A DNA stretch of 64,000 bases, from contig NC_015496.1 in NCBI RefSeq assembly GCF_000212355.1, positions 1,934,501 to 1,998,500 on the forward strand. Direction: 5' to 3'. The stretch is from Dokdonia sp. 4H-3-7-5. GTDB lineage: Bacteria; Bacteroidota; Bacteroidia; Flavobacteriales; Flavobacteriaceae. Below the pieces are notes generated by a model. It had not been told where the DNA came from and ran no database searches. It saw only the letters and a list, made by a program, of their open reading frames with translations. This document shows, piece by piece, positions 1-9,166 of this stretch. Position 1 is the stretch's first letter, and the number at the start of each line of letters is the position of its first letter. Made by a program: the position numbers and the translations under genes.

Positions 1-50
1 AATCATATTATTTAATTATGACTTATTTTGTGACGGCATAAATAAATTGA

Positions 51-2849
51 ATGAACGAATCAACTACAAGGAAAGAACTCATAGATGTTCAGCTAAAAGA
101 AGCTGGATGGGATATAAACGATCACACTCAAGTTGTAGAAGAATATATTGTTGATTTATTAGCTAAAAATCAAGTAGATGAACCAGCTAGAAACTATAAA
201 AAGAATCAGTTTTCAGATTATGTTCTATTAGGGAAGAATGGAAAACCTCTAGCAGTTGTAGAAGCTAAAAAAAGTACTAAGGATGCAAAAACTGGTCGCG
301 AACAAGCAAAACAATATTGCTATAATATTCAGATGGAAACAAAAGATATTTTGCCTTTCTGTTTTTACACTAACGGTCACGAGATATTCTTTTGGGATTT
401 AGAAAATGCTCCACCAAGAAAAGTGATTGGTTATCCTACTCGAGAAGATCTAGAAAGGTACCAGTATATTAGAGAAGCAAAAAAGCCACTTACCACAGAA
501 TTAATAAATACCAATGTAGCAGGAAGAGATTATCAAATAAGGGCTATCCGTTCTGTAATGGATGGGCTAGAACAAAAAAGAAGAACATTTTTAATTGTAA
601 TGGCAACTGGTACTGGAAAAACCAGAACTACCATTGCATTAGTTGAAGCGCTAATGAGAGCAGGGTGGGCGGAAAAAGCTCTATTTTTAGTAGATAGGAT
701 TGCTTTAAGAGACCAAGCGCTTGAAGCTTTTAAAGAGCATTTGCCTAACGAACCTAGATGGCCTAAACAAGGAGAAAAAAGTATTGCAAAGGATAGACGG
801 ATTTATATCTCTACTTATCCAACAATGCTGAATATTGTTCGTGAAGAAAAAGAAACTTTATCACCTCACTTTTTTGATTTAATAGTGGTAGACGAAAGTC
901 ACCGAAGTATTTACAATACCTATAAAGAAGTATTAGATTATTTTAACACCATTACTATTGGCTTAACTGCTACACCAACAGATGTTATTGACCATAACAC
1001 CTTTAAAATATTTAATTGTGAAGATGGTTTGCCGTCTTTTGCTTATACCTATGAAGAAGCTGTAAATAATATCCCTCCGTATTTGTGCAATTTTCAGGTA
1101 ATGAAAATTAAAACCAAATTTCAAACGGATGGCATTAGCAAAAGAACTGTTTCCTTAGAAGACCAAAAGAAATTAATTCTTGAAGGAAAGGAGATTTCCG
1201 AAATCAATTTTGAAGGCGTAGAGTTAGAAAAGAAAGTCATAAATAGAGGGACAAATACACTTATTGTAAAGGAATTTATGGAGGAATCCATAAAAGATAT
1301 CAATGGTGTATTGCCTGGGAAAACAATATTTTTCTGTGCCAATATTGCTCACGCAAGACGCATTGAAGAAATATTTGACCAACTCTATCCACAATACAAT
1401 GGGGAATTAGCCAAAGTAATGGTTTCTGAAGATTCAAGAGTTCACGGAAAAGGAGGTTTACTAGACCAGTTTAAAAACAAAGATTTTCCGAGAGTTGCTA
1501 TTAGTGTGGATATGTTAGATACTGGTATCGATATTAGAGAATTGGTGAACTTAGTTTTTGCAAAACCTGTTTACTCTTATACCAAATTTTGGCAAATGAT
1601 TGGAAGAGGAACTCGTTTACTCGAACCTACACAAATGAAATCTTGGTGTACTGAAAAAGACGTTTTCTTAATTTTAGATTGTTGGGATAATTTTGAATAT
1701 TTCAAGCTAAAACCGAAAGGAAAAGAACTAAAACAAGCCATACCTATTCCTGTAAAACTATTCGGTTTACGATTAGATAAATTAGAGTTTGCACTTGAAG
1801 CTAGTATTCAAAATACGATTGAGGAAGAATGCAAAAGGCTACAAAAACAAATCATACTGCTACCTGCAAACTCAATAGTCATAAAAGAGAATAGCAAAGG
1901 TATTGCAAAAGTTAACAACCCTGATTTTTGGGAAAATATAAATTCTGAAAAAATAGACTTCTTAAAAGCTGAAATACTTCCTCTAATGCGAACTATTTCT
2001 GGTGTAGACTATAAAGCTATGCGTTTTGAGAAAGATATTTTAGAGGTTTCTTTAGCAAAAATGCAAAATGAAGTCGAAAAGTACAATATGCTCAAAGATG
2101 CTTTAATAGAACGTATTTCTGATTTACCGCTATCATTAAACATAGTATCCAAACAACAAGAACTTATAAAAAATGCTCAACGAATTCATTTTTGGAACAA
2201 TGTCAAAGAAAACAACTTCAATAGTTTAATAGATAAATTGTCTCCTCTCGCTAGATATATTGACACCAGAGAAAATACTTCTGGACCTTCTAAATTTAAT
2301 TTTGAAGATGAACTTGTCGCTAAAGAAATGGTAGAATTTGGACCACAAAATGAAGCTGTAAGTATTACACGCTACAAGGAAATGGTTGAAGAAAAGATTA
2401 AAGAATTGATGGAATCAAATCCTATTCTTCAAAAAATAGTTACTGGTAATGCGATTACTGAAGAAGAAATCGAAATACTAGCTCAAGAATTACACGAAGA
2501 AAATCCTCATATTACTATTGGTTTATTGCGTAGAGTTTATCAAAATAAAAAAGCAAAGTTTATACAGTTTATAAAGCATATTTTAGGCCTTGAAGTATTA
2601 GAAACTTTTACGGATAGTCTTTCCAATGCTTTTGATAATTTTATTACCGAACATAATGATTTATCGAGCCGACAACTGCAGTTTCTAGATATCTTAAAAA
2701 AATACATTCTAGAAAAAGGAAATTTAGAAAAGAAAAACTTGATAGAATCACCGTTTACAATGATCCACCCAGAAGGAATAAGAGGCATATTTTCGCCAAA
2801 AGAGATTAACGAAATCCTCCAATTAACAACAAAAATATTAGCAGCATAA
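51..2849 (+). CDS. hsdR: Type I restriction enzyme, HsdR subunit
   Basis: The motor and nuclease subunit of a type I restriction-modification complex, which translocates DNA and cuts unmethylated targets. The N-terminus has a PD-(D/E)xK nuclease signature with Asp56, then Glu71-Ala-Lys73 (VVEAKKS). A superfamily 2 helicase core follows: Walker A ATGTGKTRTT at about residues 185-194, DESH at 281-284, and a late helicase motif MIGRGTRL near 520. At 932 aa it is in the normal family range. The stop overlaps the hsdM start by one base (TAATG). Only 50 bases lie upstream in the window, so its promoter cannot be judged. The start ATG at 51 precedes a sensible N-terminus. Confidence 0.95.
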   Translation: MNESTTRKELIDVQLKEAGWDINDHTQVVEEYIVDLLAKNQVDEPARNYKKNQFSDYVLLGKNGKPLAVVEAKKSTKDAKTGREQAKQYCYNIQMETKDILPFCFYTNGHEIFFWDLENAPPRKVIGYPTREDLERYQYIREAKKPLTTELINTNVAGRDYQIRAIRSVMDGLEQKRRTFLIVMATGTGKTRTTIALVEALMRAGWAEKALFLVDRIALRDQALEAFKEHLPNEPRWPKQGEKSIAKDRRIYISTYPTMLNIVREEKETLSPHFFDLIVVDESHRSIYNTYKEVLDYFNTITIGLTATPTDVIDHNTFKIFNCEDGLPSFAYTYEEAVNNIPPYLCNFQVMKIKTKFQTDGISKRTVSLEDQKKLILEGKEISEINFEGVELEKKVINRGTNTLIVKEFMEESIKDINGVLPGKTIFFCANIAHARRIEEIFDQLYPQYNGELAKVMVSEDSRVHGKGGLLDQFKNKDFPRVAISVDMLDTGIDIRELVNLVFAKPVYSYTKFWQMIGRGTRLLEPTQMKSWCTEKDVFLILDCWDNFEYFKLKPKGKELKQAIPIPVKLFGLRLDKLEFALEASIQNTIEEECKRLQKQIILLPANSIVIKENSKGIAKVNNPDFWENINSEKIDFLKAEILPLMRTISGVDYKAMRFEKDILEVSLAKMQNEVEKYNMLKDALIERISDLPLSLNIVSKQQELIKNAQRIHFWNNVKENNFNSLIDKLSPLARYIDTRENTSGPSKFNFEDELVAKEMVEFGPQNEAVSITRYKEMVEEKIKELMESNPILQKIVTGNAITEEEIEILAQELHEENPHITIGLLRRVYQNKKAKFIQFIKHILGLEVLETFTDSLSNAFDNFITEHNDLSSRQLQFLDILKKYILEKGNLEKKNLIESPFTMIHPEGIRGIFSPKEINEILQLTTKILAA

Positions 2850-4507
2850 TGTTACAAAACAATCCAAAATTAAAAGCTTTAATCGTAAGTCTTTGGAATA
2901 CCTTCTGGAGTGGTGGTGTCTCAAATCCTATCGATGCTATTTCCCAGATAACCTATTTACTTTTTATAAAAAGACTAGATGAGCTGGAAAGCAAGAGAGA
3001 GCGTGATGCTGAATGGAATGGTGAAGAATACGAATCTAAATTTGATGGCGAATACACCCCTTGGATAGATGAAAGTTCATATAGACCAAAACCTGATACT
3101 ACCGAAGAAGAAAAAGCCGAATTATTTAAAAAACGTGAAGAAGCATTAGCTCCTAGACCCAAAAAGGAACTAAAATGGAGTTTCTTTAAATCTATGCCTG
3201 CTGACGATATGTTGTTACACTTTAGGAACAATGTATTCCCACATATTAAAGATTTGAATGACGAAACATCATCCTTTACGAAGTATATGAAAAATGCAGT
3301 TTTCATCATTCAAAAACCATCTTTGCTTGTAGAAGCAGTAAAGAAAGTAGATGAAATTTTTATTGAAATTGAAGAAGATGCCAAAGATGGCAAGCAATCT
3401 TTCCAAGATATACAAGGCGATGTCTATGAAATGTTGTTAAAAGAAATTGCTACTGCTGGTAAAAACGGGCAATTCCGTACACCTAGGCATTTAATTAAAC
3501 TATTGGCAGAATTAACTGAACCAAAATTGGGTCATAAAATAGCAGACCCAGCTTGTGGAACAAGTGGTTTTTTATTGGGTGCATACAATTACATTTTAAG
3601 TGACCTAGTGCGTAAAAAAGAACCTGAGCTGTTACAAATAGATGAAGATGGCTTTGAACGCGCAACAATTTCTTCTGTTTTGACAGAAGAAAACAAACAA
3701 ATATTAAATGACAGCTTTTATGGGTTTGATATAGATACCACTATGGTGCGTTTGGGTTTAATGAACCTAATGATGCACGGTATAGATAACCCTCATATAG
3801 AATATAAAGACACGCTCAGTAAAAACTATAACGAATCAGGGAATTACGATATTGTGCTCGCTAATCCACCATTTACTGGTAAGTTAGACAAAGGAGATGT
3901 AAACCCAGATTTAGGCATTGATACAGGTTCTACCGAACTTTTATTTTTAGCTCGTATTTCCAAAATGTTACGCGCTGGAGGTAAAGCTGCCGTAATTATA
4001 CCCGAAGGGGTTTTATTTGGTGCTTCTAAAGCTCAAAAAGCGACTAGAGAAATACTGTTAAGAGATAACCAACTAGAAGCCGTTATTTCATTACCAGCTG
4101 GTGCATTTAAGCCTTACACAGGTGTAAAAACGGCTATTTTGGTTTTTACGAAAGTGGAGGAGGATAGTAAAAAATGGCACACGGATAAAGTATGGTTTTA
4201 TGTTTTAGAAAATGATGGCTATAGCTTAGACGATAACCGTAGAAAGCTAAAAGAAAACCCTTTGCCATTAGTGAAAAGTAATTACATAGCTAGAAAAAGT
4301 GCTGAATATACTGACCGTAAAAACCACTTTTTTGTACCACTTACTGAAATTCAAGAAAACGACTTAGACCTAAGTTACAACCGCTATAAAGAATACGAAT
4401 ATACTGAGCAGAAATACGACCCACCTAAAGAGATTCTAGCGAGACTACTAGAAACGGAAGAAAGCATTTTAGCAGATATGCAAGAACTAAATGACTTGAT
4501 AGGATGA
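2849..4507 (+). CDS. hsdM: Type I restriction-modification N6-adenine methyltransferase, HsdM subunit
   Basis: Modification subunit that methylates adenine at the site chosen by HsdS. It has an N-terminal helical HsdM_N region, then the SAM-binding motif ADPACGTSGF at about 232-241 and the catalytic NPPF at 339-342, the N6-adenine methylase signature. At 552 aa it is typical. A charged insert rich in Glu and Lys (about residues 50-110) separates the N-terminal helices. It overlaps hsdR by 1 bp and hsdS by 4 bp (ATGA), so the three are very likely translationally coupled. Confidence 0.95.
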   Translation: MLQNNPKLKALIVSLWNTFWSGGVSNPIDAISQITYLLFIKRLDELESKRERDAEWNGEEYESKFDGEYTPWIDESSYRPKPDTTEEEKAELFKKREEALAPRPKKELKWSFFKSMPADDMLLHFRNNVFPHIKDLNDETSSFTKYMKNAVFIIQKPSLLVEAVKKVDEIFIEIEEDAKDGKQSFQDIQGDVYEMLLKEIATAGKNGQFRTPRHLIKLLAELTEPKLGHKIADPACGTSGFLLGAYNYILSDLVRKKEPELLQIDEDGFERATISSVLTEENKQILNDSFYGFDIDTTMVRLGLMNLMMHGIDNPHIEYKDTLSKNYNESGNYDIVLANPPFTGKLDKGDVNPDLGIDTGSTELLFLARISKMLRAGGKAAVIIPEGVLFGASKAQKATREILLRDNQLEAVISLPAGAFKPYTGVKTAILVFTKVEEDSKKWHTDKVWFYVLENDGYSLDDNRRKLKENPLPLVKSNYIARKSAEYTDRKNHFFVPLTEIQENDLDLSYNRYKEYEYTEQKYDPPKEILARLLETEESILADMQELNDLIG

Positions 4508-5901
4508 TAACAGAAAAATTTGATGAGCTGTTCGATTTTGCTAAGAAATCAAAGATTAAAGCTGGTGATGGCAATAAGGAAGGTTTATATCCTTTTTACA
4601 CTTCTAGTGCTATTTTATCTAAAAGAATAGATGTCTTTCAAGAAGAAAGGGTTTCATTGATTTTTGGAACGGGAGGAAAAGCGAGTGCACATTATGTTGA
4701 TGAGCAATTTTCAACTTCAACAGATTGTATTGTCGCCTATAAGAAAGAAGATAAAGATCTTAACGAAAAGTTTGTTTTCTACTACTTATTTGGAAACATT
4801 CACATTCTTGAAAGAGGATTTAAAGGTGCTGGTTTAAAACATATATCCAAGAAATATATTCAGAATCTTGATATACCAATTCTTCCGATAGAAACCCAAA
4901 ACAAAATAGTAGCCTTACTAGACAAAGCCAGTGCTTTAGTGCAAAAAAGAGAAGAGAGTATTGCTTTGCTTGATGAGTTGTTAAGAGCTCAGTTTTTAAA
5001 GATGTTTGGAAAAGCAAATCCACAATTTAGTGTTTGGGCAGATGTTCAAATTAAATCTTTAGTATTAGATAGGAAAAACTCAATGAGGACTGGTCCATTT
5101 GGTAGTAATCTAAAACATTCAGAGTTTGTTGAAGATGGCCCAGTTGCAGTTTTAGGTATTGACAATGCTGTTAAAAACACTTTCGAATGGAAAGAAAGAA
5201 GATTTATAACTAATGAAAAATATGAAGAGTTAAAAAGATATACGGTTTTTCCAAGAGATGTTATTATCACTATAATGGGTACAGTCGGACGTTCAGCAGT
5301 AATACCCGAAAATATTCCTACAGCAATAAACACAAAGCATTTGGCTTGTCTTTCCTTAGACCCTAAAAAGTGTAACCCTTACTATTTAGCATATTCTATT
5401 CATTCAAATCCATATTTAAGCTTTCAAATGAAAGCTCGAGAAAAGGGAGCTATAATGGCAGGATTAAACCTGACCATCATAAAGGATTTGAAATTGAAAG
5501 ATGTACCAATAGAACTTCAAAACAAATTTGAAGACATTTATCACAACATACAAGTCCAAAAAGAAACTCTCACCCAATCCAAAAATGAGTTGGATAACCT
5601 GTATAACAGTTTGTTACAACGAGCTTTTAGTGAGCAACTTAACTTTAACGTAGATATAGAGCTAGATACTTTACTAGCTGCAATTGATATTGAACAAGAC
5701 ACTGACAAAGAAGAACACGATATTAAAGAAATTGCTACAGTTTATGCAGGCAGATTGTTAGAACGCATAGAAGAGCAAAAGTTTGACAACCAAACCCAAT
5801 ATCAACAAGCCAAACAAGTGGTTTTTCAAATGTTAGAAGAAGGCATTGTAGAACAAGCATATGATGAAAACGAAGAAGCTGTAAAACTAAAATTGATATG
5901 A
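4504..5901 (+). CDS. hsdS: Type I restriction-modification specificity subunit HsdS
   Basis: DNA target recognition subunit. Two target-recognition domains are visible. TRD1 covers about residues 1-125 and is followed by a helical spacer with the typical PIETQNKIVALLDKASALVQ pattern. TRD2 covers about 180-330 and is followed by a second spacer (IELQNKFEDIYHNIQ). A C-terminal acidic extension of roughly 90 residues (375-465) goes beyond the usual second spacer. TRD1 begins almost at the start codon and looks short. The ORF is intact, 465 aa, and overlaps hsdM and the downstream ATPase gene by 4 bp each. Target specificity cannot be read from the sequence. Confidence 0.92.
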   Translation: MITEKFDELFDFAKKSKIKAGDGNKEGLYPFYTSSAILSKRIDVFQEERVSLIFGTGGKASAHYVDEQFSTSTDCIVAYKKEDKDLNEKFVFYYLFGNIHILERGFKGAGLKHISKKYIQNLDIPILPIETQNKIVALLDKASALVQKREESIALLDELLRAQFLKMFGKANPQFSVWADVQIKSLVLDRKNSMRTGPFGSNLKHSEFVEDGPVAVLGIDNAVKNTFEWKERRFITNEKYEELKRYTVFPRDVIITIMGTVGRSAVIPENIPTAINTKHLACLSLDPKKCNPYYLAYSIHSNPYLSFQMKAREKGAIMAGLNLTIIKDLKLKDVPIELQNKFEDIYHNIQVQKETLTQSKNELDNLYNSLLQRAFSEQLNFNVDIELDTLLAAIDIEQDTDKEEHDIKEIATVYAGRLLERIEEQKFDNQTQYQQAKQVVFQMLEEGIVEQAYDENEEAVKLKLI

Positions 5902-7628
5902 AGCTACTAAATCTTACCATACAAGACGAGTTTAGAAGCTTACACAAAGGCTTTAGCATAAATTTTCATAAGAATTTAGATTCTATGGACACGTTTCAGC
6001 CTTTTTGTTTTGCTGGTCTTAATGGTAGTGGTAAATCTAATGTTTTAGAAGCATTAGCGTCTATTTTTTATCATTTAGAGTTTTGTGTAGCCAAGTTTCG
6101 CCCAAACAGTTTTGATAAGCATTTTAAAAGACACGTATCTACACCAGATGCCTACACTTTGCAGTATATAATTGTTCAAAAAGATTCACCAGACTTAAAT
6201 CGTTCGTACAAAGTCACCATTACAAAAAAGAACAATCAGAAAAAAAAAGAAGACAACGAGCCACAACTTTTCATTCAAAAATATCCATATACAGATGCAG
6301 TTGAAAAGCATAAGATTTCTATGCATCCATCAAAAAATAATGAAGCACCAGCCGAAGCTAAATATTATTTACCTGATTTGGTAGTTGCTTATTCTTCTGG
6401 AGAAAATGAAACATTGAGTTTACCTTTCATCAAAAATAGACTGATCAACTTTGATAATTACTGCGAAGATTATAAAAAAAACATTGTATTTAAAGAACCT
6501 GAATCTAGTCTTATTTATATTGATGAGAGTATGAGTCAAGCTGTTTTACTAGCAGCATTACTTTTTGAAGATGTGAAAACTTTAAAGCCTTTAAGAAAGG
6601 AATTGGGAATTCAATCTTTAGAAAGCTTTAGCATACAATTATATAATCAAGGTATCCCTTTTGAAAATGAAAAAGAAATAGTTTACAACCCAATACTATT
6701 ACACATTAACGAAATATTAAATGATTTAAAAAAATGTGCGACTTGCTGGAATGAATTCGATGATGATATTGAAAAAGATGAATATACAGGCCCTTTTAAT
6801 ATTCTAAAATTAGACTTTTATGTTAATGAAGCTACCAAAACAGCATTTAAAAATTATTTTAGCACTTCTTTTGAACTCTTCCGCTTTTTTCAAGTATTAT
6901 ATGAATTAAATTCAAGTATAGTTTCGGAAAGTATAAAAGAAGAAGTCTATAGTTCTAAAGGATTTTACACCAAAGGGAAATTACCTGTTGCAGCTCCTAC
7001 AGATACTGTCTTCCATTTTCTAGATTATAAAATCTTAAAAAAGATAAAAGGCAAAAAGAAACCTAAAGCGCTATTGCTAAGAGAATTTTCGGATGGTGAA
7101 CAACAATTTCTACATACCATTGGTATTTGCTTAATGCTAAAAGAACGTAGGACATTGTTATTGTTAGATGAACCTGAAACTCATTTTAATCCAGCGTGGA
7201 GAGCAAAATTCATTAAAATATTAAACGATAGCATTGAAGCAGGCAATTTGAAAAATGGAGCTAATGTACATTTGTTAAAAGATGTACTTCTTACCTCCCA
7301 TTCACCATTTATAATTTCAGATTGTATGCCTAATAACGTTATCTTTTTTGATAGAGATAAAAAAACAGAGCTAGTAGAAGCAAAAAGTGCCAAAGAACTA
7401 GAGTTTAATACTTTTGGCACATCAGTAGAAACTATTCTAGATGAATTGTTTAATTATAACCAATCTATTGGAGACTGGTCTAACGAAACTTTAATGGAGA
7501 TTGAATTTGATAACATTAAAACAGAAGCCGATAAAAAAGCTTTGAAAAAAGAATTAAGAATATTAGGCCCTTCCATAGAAAAGGATTTAGTCTTAGCTAA
7601 GTTGAATCGTTTAGACCTAAAAAGTTAA
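5898..7628 (+). CDS. Restriction-associated AAA (ABC/SMC-type) ATPase, PtuA-like
   Basis: A 576-aa ATPase of the OLD/SMC-like class. Walker A GLNGSGKSN lies at about residues 40-48. The ABC-type signature region REFSDGEQQ is near 396-404, Walker B LLLLDEPE near 418-425, and a switch-type TSHSP near 466-470. Between them is a long insertion of about 300 residues. This layout matches ATPases paired with HNH nucleases in Septu (PtuA) and retron-associated systems; that is family knowledge. It starts 4 bp inside hsdS (ATGA) and ends 1 bp inside the HNH gene, so it belongs to the same operon. The inferred role is DNA or nucleotide sensing for the partner nuclease. Confidence 0.8.
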   Translation: MKLLNLTIQDEFRSLHKGFSINFHKNLDSMDTFQPFCFAGLNGSGKSNVLEALASIFYHLEFCVAKFRPNSFDKHFKRHVSTPDAYTLQYIIVQKDSPDLNRSYKVTITKKNNQKKKEDNEPQLFIQKYPYTDAVEKHKISMHPSKNNEAPAEAKYYLPDLVVAYSSGENETLSLPFIKNRLINFDNYCEDYKKNIVFKEPESSLIYIDESMSQAVLLAALLFEDVKTLKPLRKELGIQSLESFSIQLYNQGIPFENEKEIVYNPILLHINEILNDLKKCATCWNEFDDDIEKDEYTGPFNILKLDFYVNEATKTAFKNYFSTSFELFRFFQVLYELNSSIVSESIKEEVYSSKGFYTKGKLPVAAPTDTVFHFLDYKILKKIKGKKKPKALLLREFSDGEQQFLHTIGICLMLKERRTLLLLDEPETHFNPAWRAKFIKILNDSIEAGNLKNGANVHLLKDVLLTSHSPFIISDCMPNNVIFFDRDKKTELVEAKSAKELEFNTFGTSVETILDELFNYNQSIGDWSNETLMEIEFDNIKTEADKKALKKELRILGPSIEKDLVLAKLNRLDLKS

Positions 7629-8671
7629 TGTTAAGACTCTACACGCCAATACAGCATGATGTTTTTACACTTCACAACCTTTTAGAGAAAGTTGTATGTG
7701 ATGTTTGGTGTAATGCTTGTGATGATAGTTGTGATGATAAGTTAGAACAAGCATTCAAAGATATTTATCATTATTCATACAAATCAACTCCCAAAGTCAA
7801 GAAGACCTTGAAAGATGAGGTTGAACGTATTTATGAAAAGTTCAAAAAACTTAACCAACATGATAAAAATATTATCAAGTCTGCTTTCAAAATTAATAAT
7901 TCTATAGAAGAATTATGTAATGGATTAGTATTGAATTATCTAAAAGAATTACCTGAAATTGTAGAAAACGATATAAAACCTCTTTTTAAATGGTGTTATG
8001 AAACATTATTAGAAAAAGGAAAGGTTGCTGGTGATAAAATGGAATATTACAACGAATTGATAAAACATGCTGAAAATGATTTTGATGTTTGTCCTTGTTG
8101 TGGTCTTATTGATATTGAATCAGCAGAAAGTATTTGTCGTGAAGATTACGACCATTACTTACCAAAAGCACATTATCCATTTGCTAGTGTAAACTTTTTG
8201 AATCTTGTTCCTATTTGTAAAAAGTGTAATCAAGATAGAAAAAAGACGAAAGATCCAATAGAAAATGATAGAATTACTTTTTATCCATTTTCATCAAAAG
8301 TGCACAATATCGAGATAAACTTAAACTACAAAGCCGATATAAATGAAGAGGATAAAGAATTGAATTTTACAGATTTAGAAATTAACTTGAATGGTCAAGC
8401 AGATAAAATAGAGACTTGGGATTGGTTGTTTGATATCGTTACTCGTTATGAAGATAAAGTAAAGACATTTTCAAAACGGTTTTTAAATGAAATTAAAAGA
8501 AGGCATGAAAGATTTCAAAAGAGTGATAATGCTTGGACTTATTTAAATACGTTAGATGAATTGATAGAAGACTATGAATTTGATTATTATGATGATAAGA
8601 AGTTTTTAAAGATTGCCTTTTTGAAAGCAATAAAAAATGATGTGGAGTTTAAAGCTGTGTACTCTTTATAA
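7628..8671 (+). CDS. HNH endonuclease, PtuB-like partner of the upstream ATPase
   Basis: A 347-aa protein with an HNH core. A CPCCG zinc knuckle lies at about residues 155-159, the catalytic DHYLPK near 174-179, and a second knuckle ICKKCNQDRKK near 197-207. The N-terminal 140 residues are helical and lysine-rich, with an unusual Cys-rich stretch at about 24-36 (CDVWCNACDDSC). HNH proteins of this architecture are the effector nucleases of Septu-type defence when encoded next to an AAA ATPase. It is the last gene of the hsdRMS-ATPase-HNH operon, joined by a TAATG overlap. No terminator hairpin is obvious after it. Confidence 0.8.
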   Translation: MLRLYTPIQHDVFTLHNLLEKVVCDVWCNACDDSCDDKLEQAFKDIYHYSYKSTPKVKKTLKDEVERIYEKFKKLNQHDKNIIKSAFKINNSIEELCNGLVLNYLKELPEIVENDIKPLFKWCYETLLEKGKVAGDKMEYYNELIKHAENDFDVCPCCGLIDIESAESICREDYDHYLPKAHYPFASVNFLNLVPICKKCNQDRKKTKDPIENDRITFYPFSSKVHNIEINLNYKADINEEDKELNFTDLEINLNGQADKIETWDWLFDIVTRYEDKVKTFSKRFLNEIKRRHERFQKSDNAWTYLNTLDELIEDYEFDYYDDKKFLKIAFLKAIKNDVEFKAVYSL

Positions 8672-8904
8672 GATTATCTCTTTTCTAATATAATTCTAAT
8701 TGGAACCTCAAACGATCTGAAGTTATAAATGCGATGAGTGCTTCAAGAGATTAGTTGTAATACAGAATAGCTGATTTATAAACTTTGTAATACTTGTTGT
8801 GTTAGTATGTAATACAAGCTATATATTTGAATAAATAAATTATAAATCAGAGTACACTATACCGTACACGATTTTGTTAAGCGGAAGCTATTTAGGAAGC
8901 TTTA
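8672..8904. other. Non-coding right flank of the island with three TGTAATAC direct repeats
   Basis: No gene is visible here. The octamer TGTAATAC occurs three times in the same orientation at 8756-8763, 8786-8793 and 8808-8815. Repeats of this kind next to an attachment core could be arm-type sites for an integrase or excisionase; this is inference. The stretch is AT-rich. Confidence 0.4.
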
Positions 8905-8963
8905 TTCGGTTATTTGTTAAACTCATAACCCGAAGGTCACTGGTTCGAGTCCAGTTCCCGCTA
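8905..8963 (+). other. Attachment site: duplicated 3' half of initiator tRNA-fMet
   Basis: From 8922 the sequence reads as the 3' part of an initiator tRNA. It has anticodon loop CTCATAA (CAU, 8922-8928), anticodon stem 3' strand CCCGA, variable AGGTC, T-stem ACTGG with loop TTCGAGT (8944-8950) and CCAGT, acceptor TCCCGCT and discriminator A8963. The three C residues of the anticodon stem match the initiator hallmark. The 5' half is missing: upstream bases do not form the D-arm, and TCGGG is replaced. TTCGGTTAT (8905-8913) is a near inverted copy of ATAACCCGAA (8925-8934), which resembles two core-type recombinase sites around an overlap. It therefore looks like an att site, not a working tRNA. 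Confidence 0.75.
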
Positions 8964-8970
8964 CTAAGTA

Positions 8971-9001
8971 AAAAGCTTCACAGCAATGTGAAGCTTTTTT
9001 T
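8971..9001 (+). terminator. Rho-independent terminator of the original tRNA locus
   Basis: AAAAGCTTCACA - GCAA - TGTGAAGCTTTT forms a 12-bp stem with a four-base loop followed by T residues. It lies just after the tRNA 3' half, so it is probably the native terminator of the tRNA-fMet gene and marks chromosomal DNA outside the island. Confidence 0.85.
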
Positions 9002-9166
9002 ATGCATTGTATTTTATGAGATGAATAGAGTTTAAGTATCTCATATCGTTGCTATTCTATAAAAACATTAGTATTATCACGGTTGAATACAAAATATTTA
9101 TTGCAAATAATATTAAATAACCACTTATTAGATTATCTTCTCGGCAAAAGAAACTAAATCCACATT

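Noticed and set aside
8922-8963. Functional tRNA-Met gene
   Set aside because: Only the 3' half is present; the acceptor 5' strand, D-arm and 5' side of the anticodon stem are missing.
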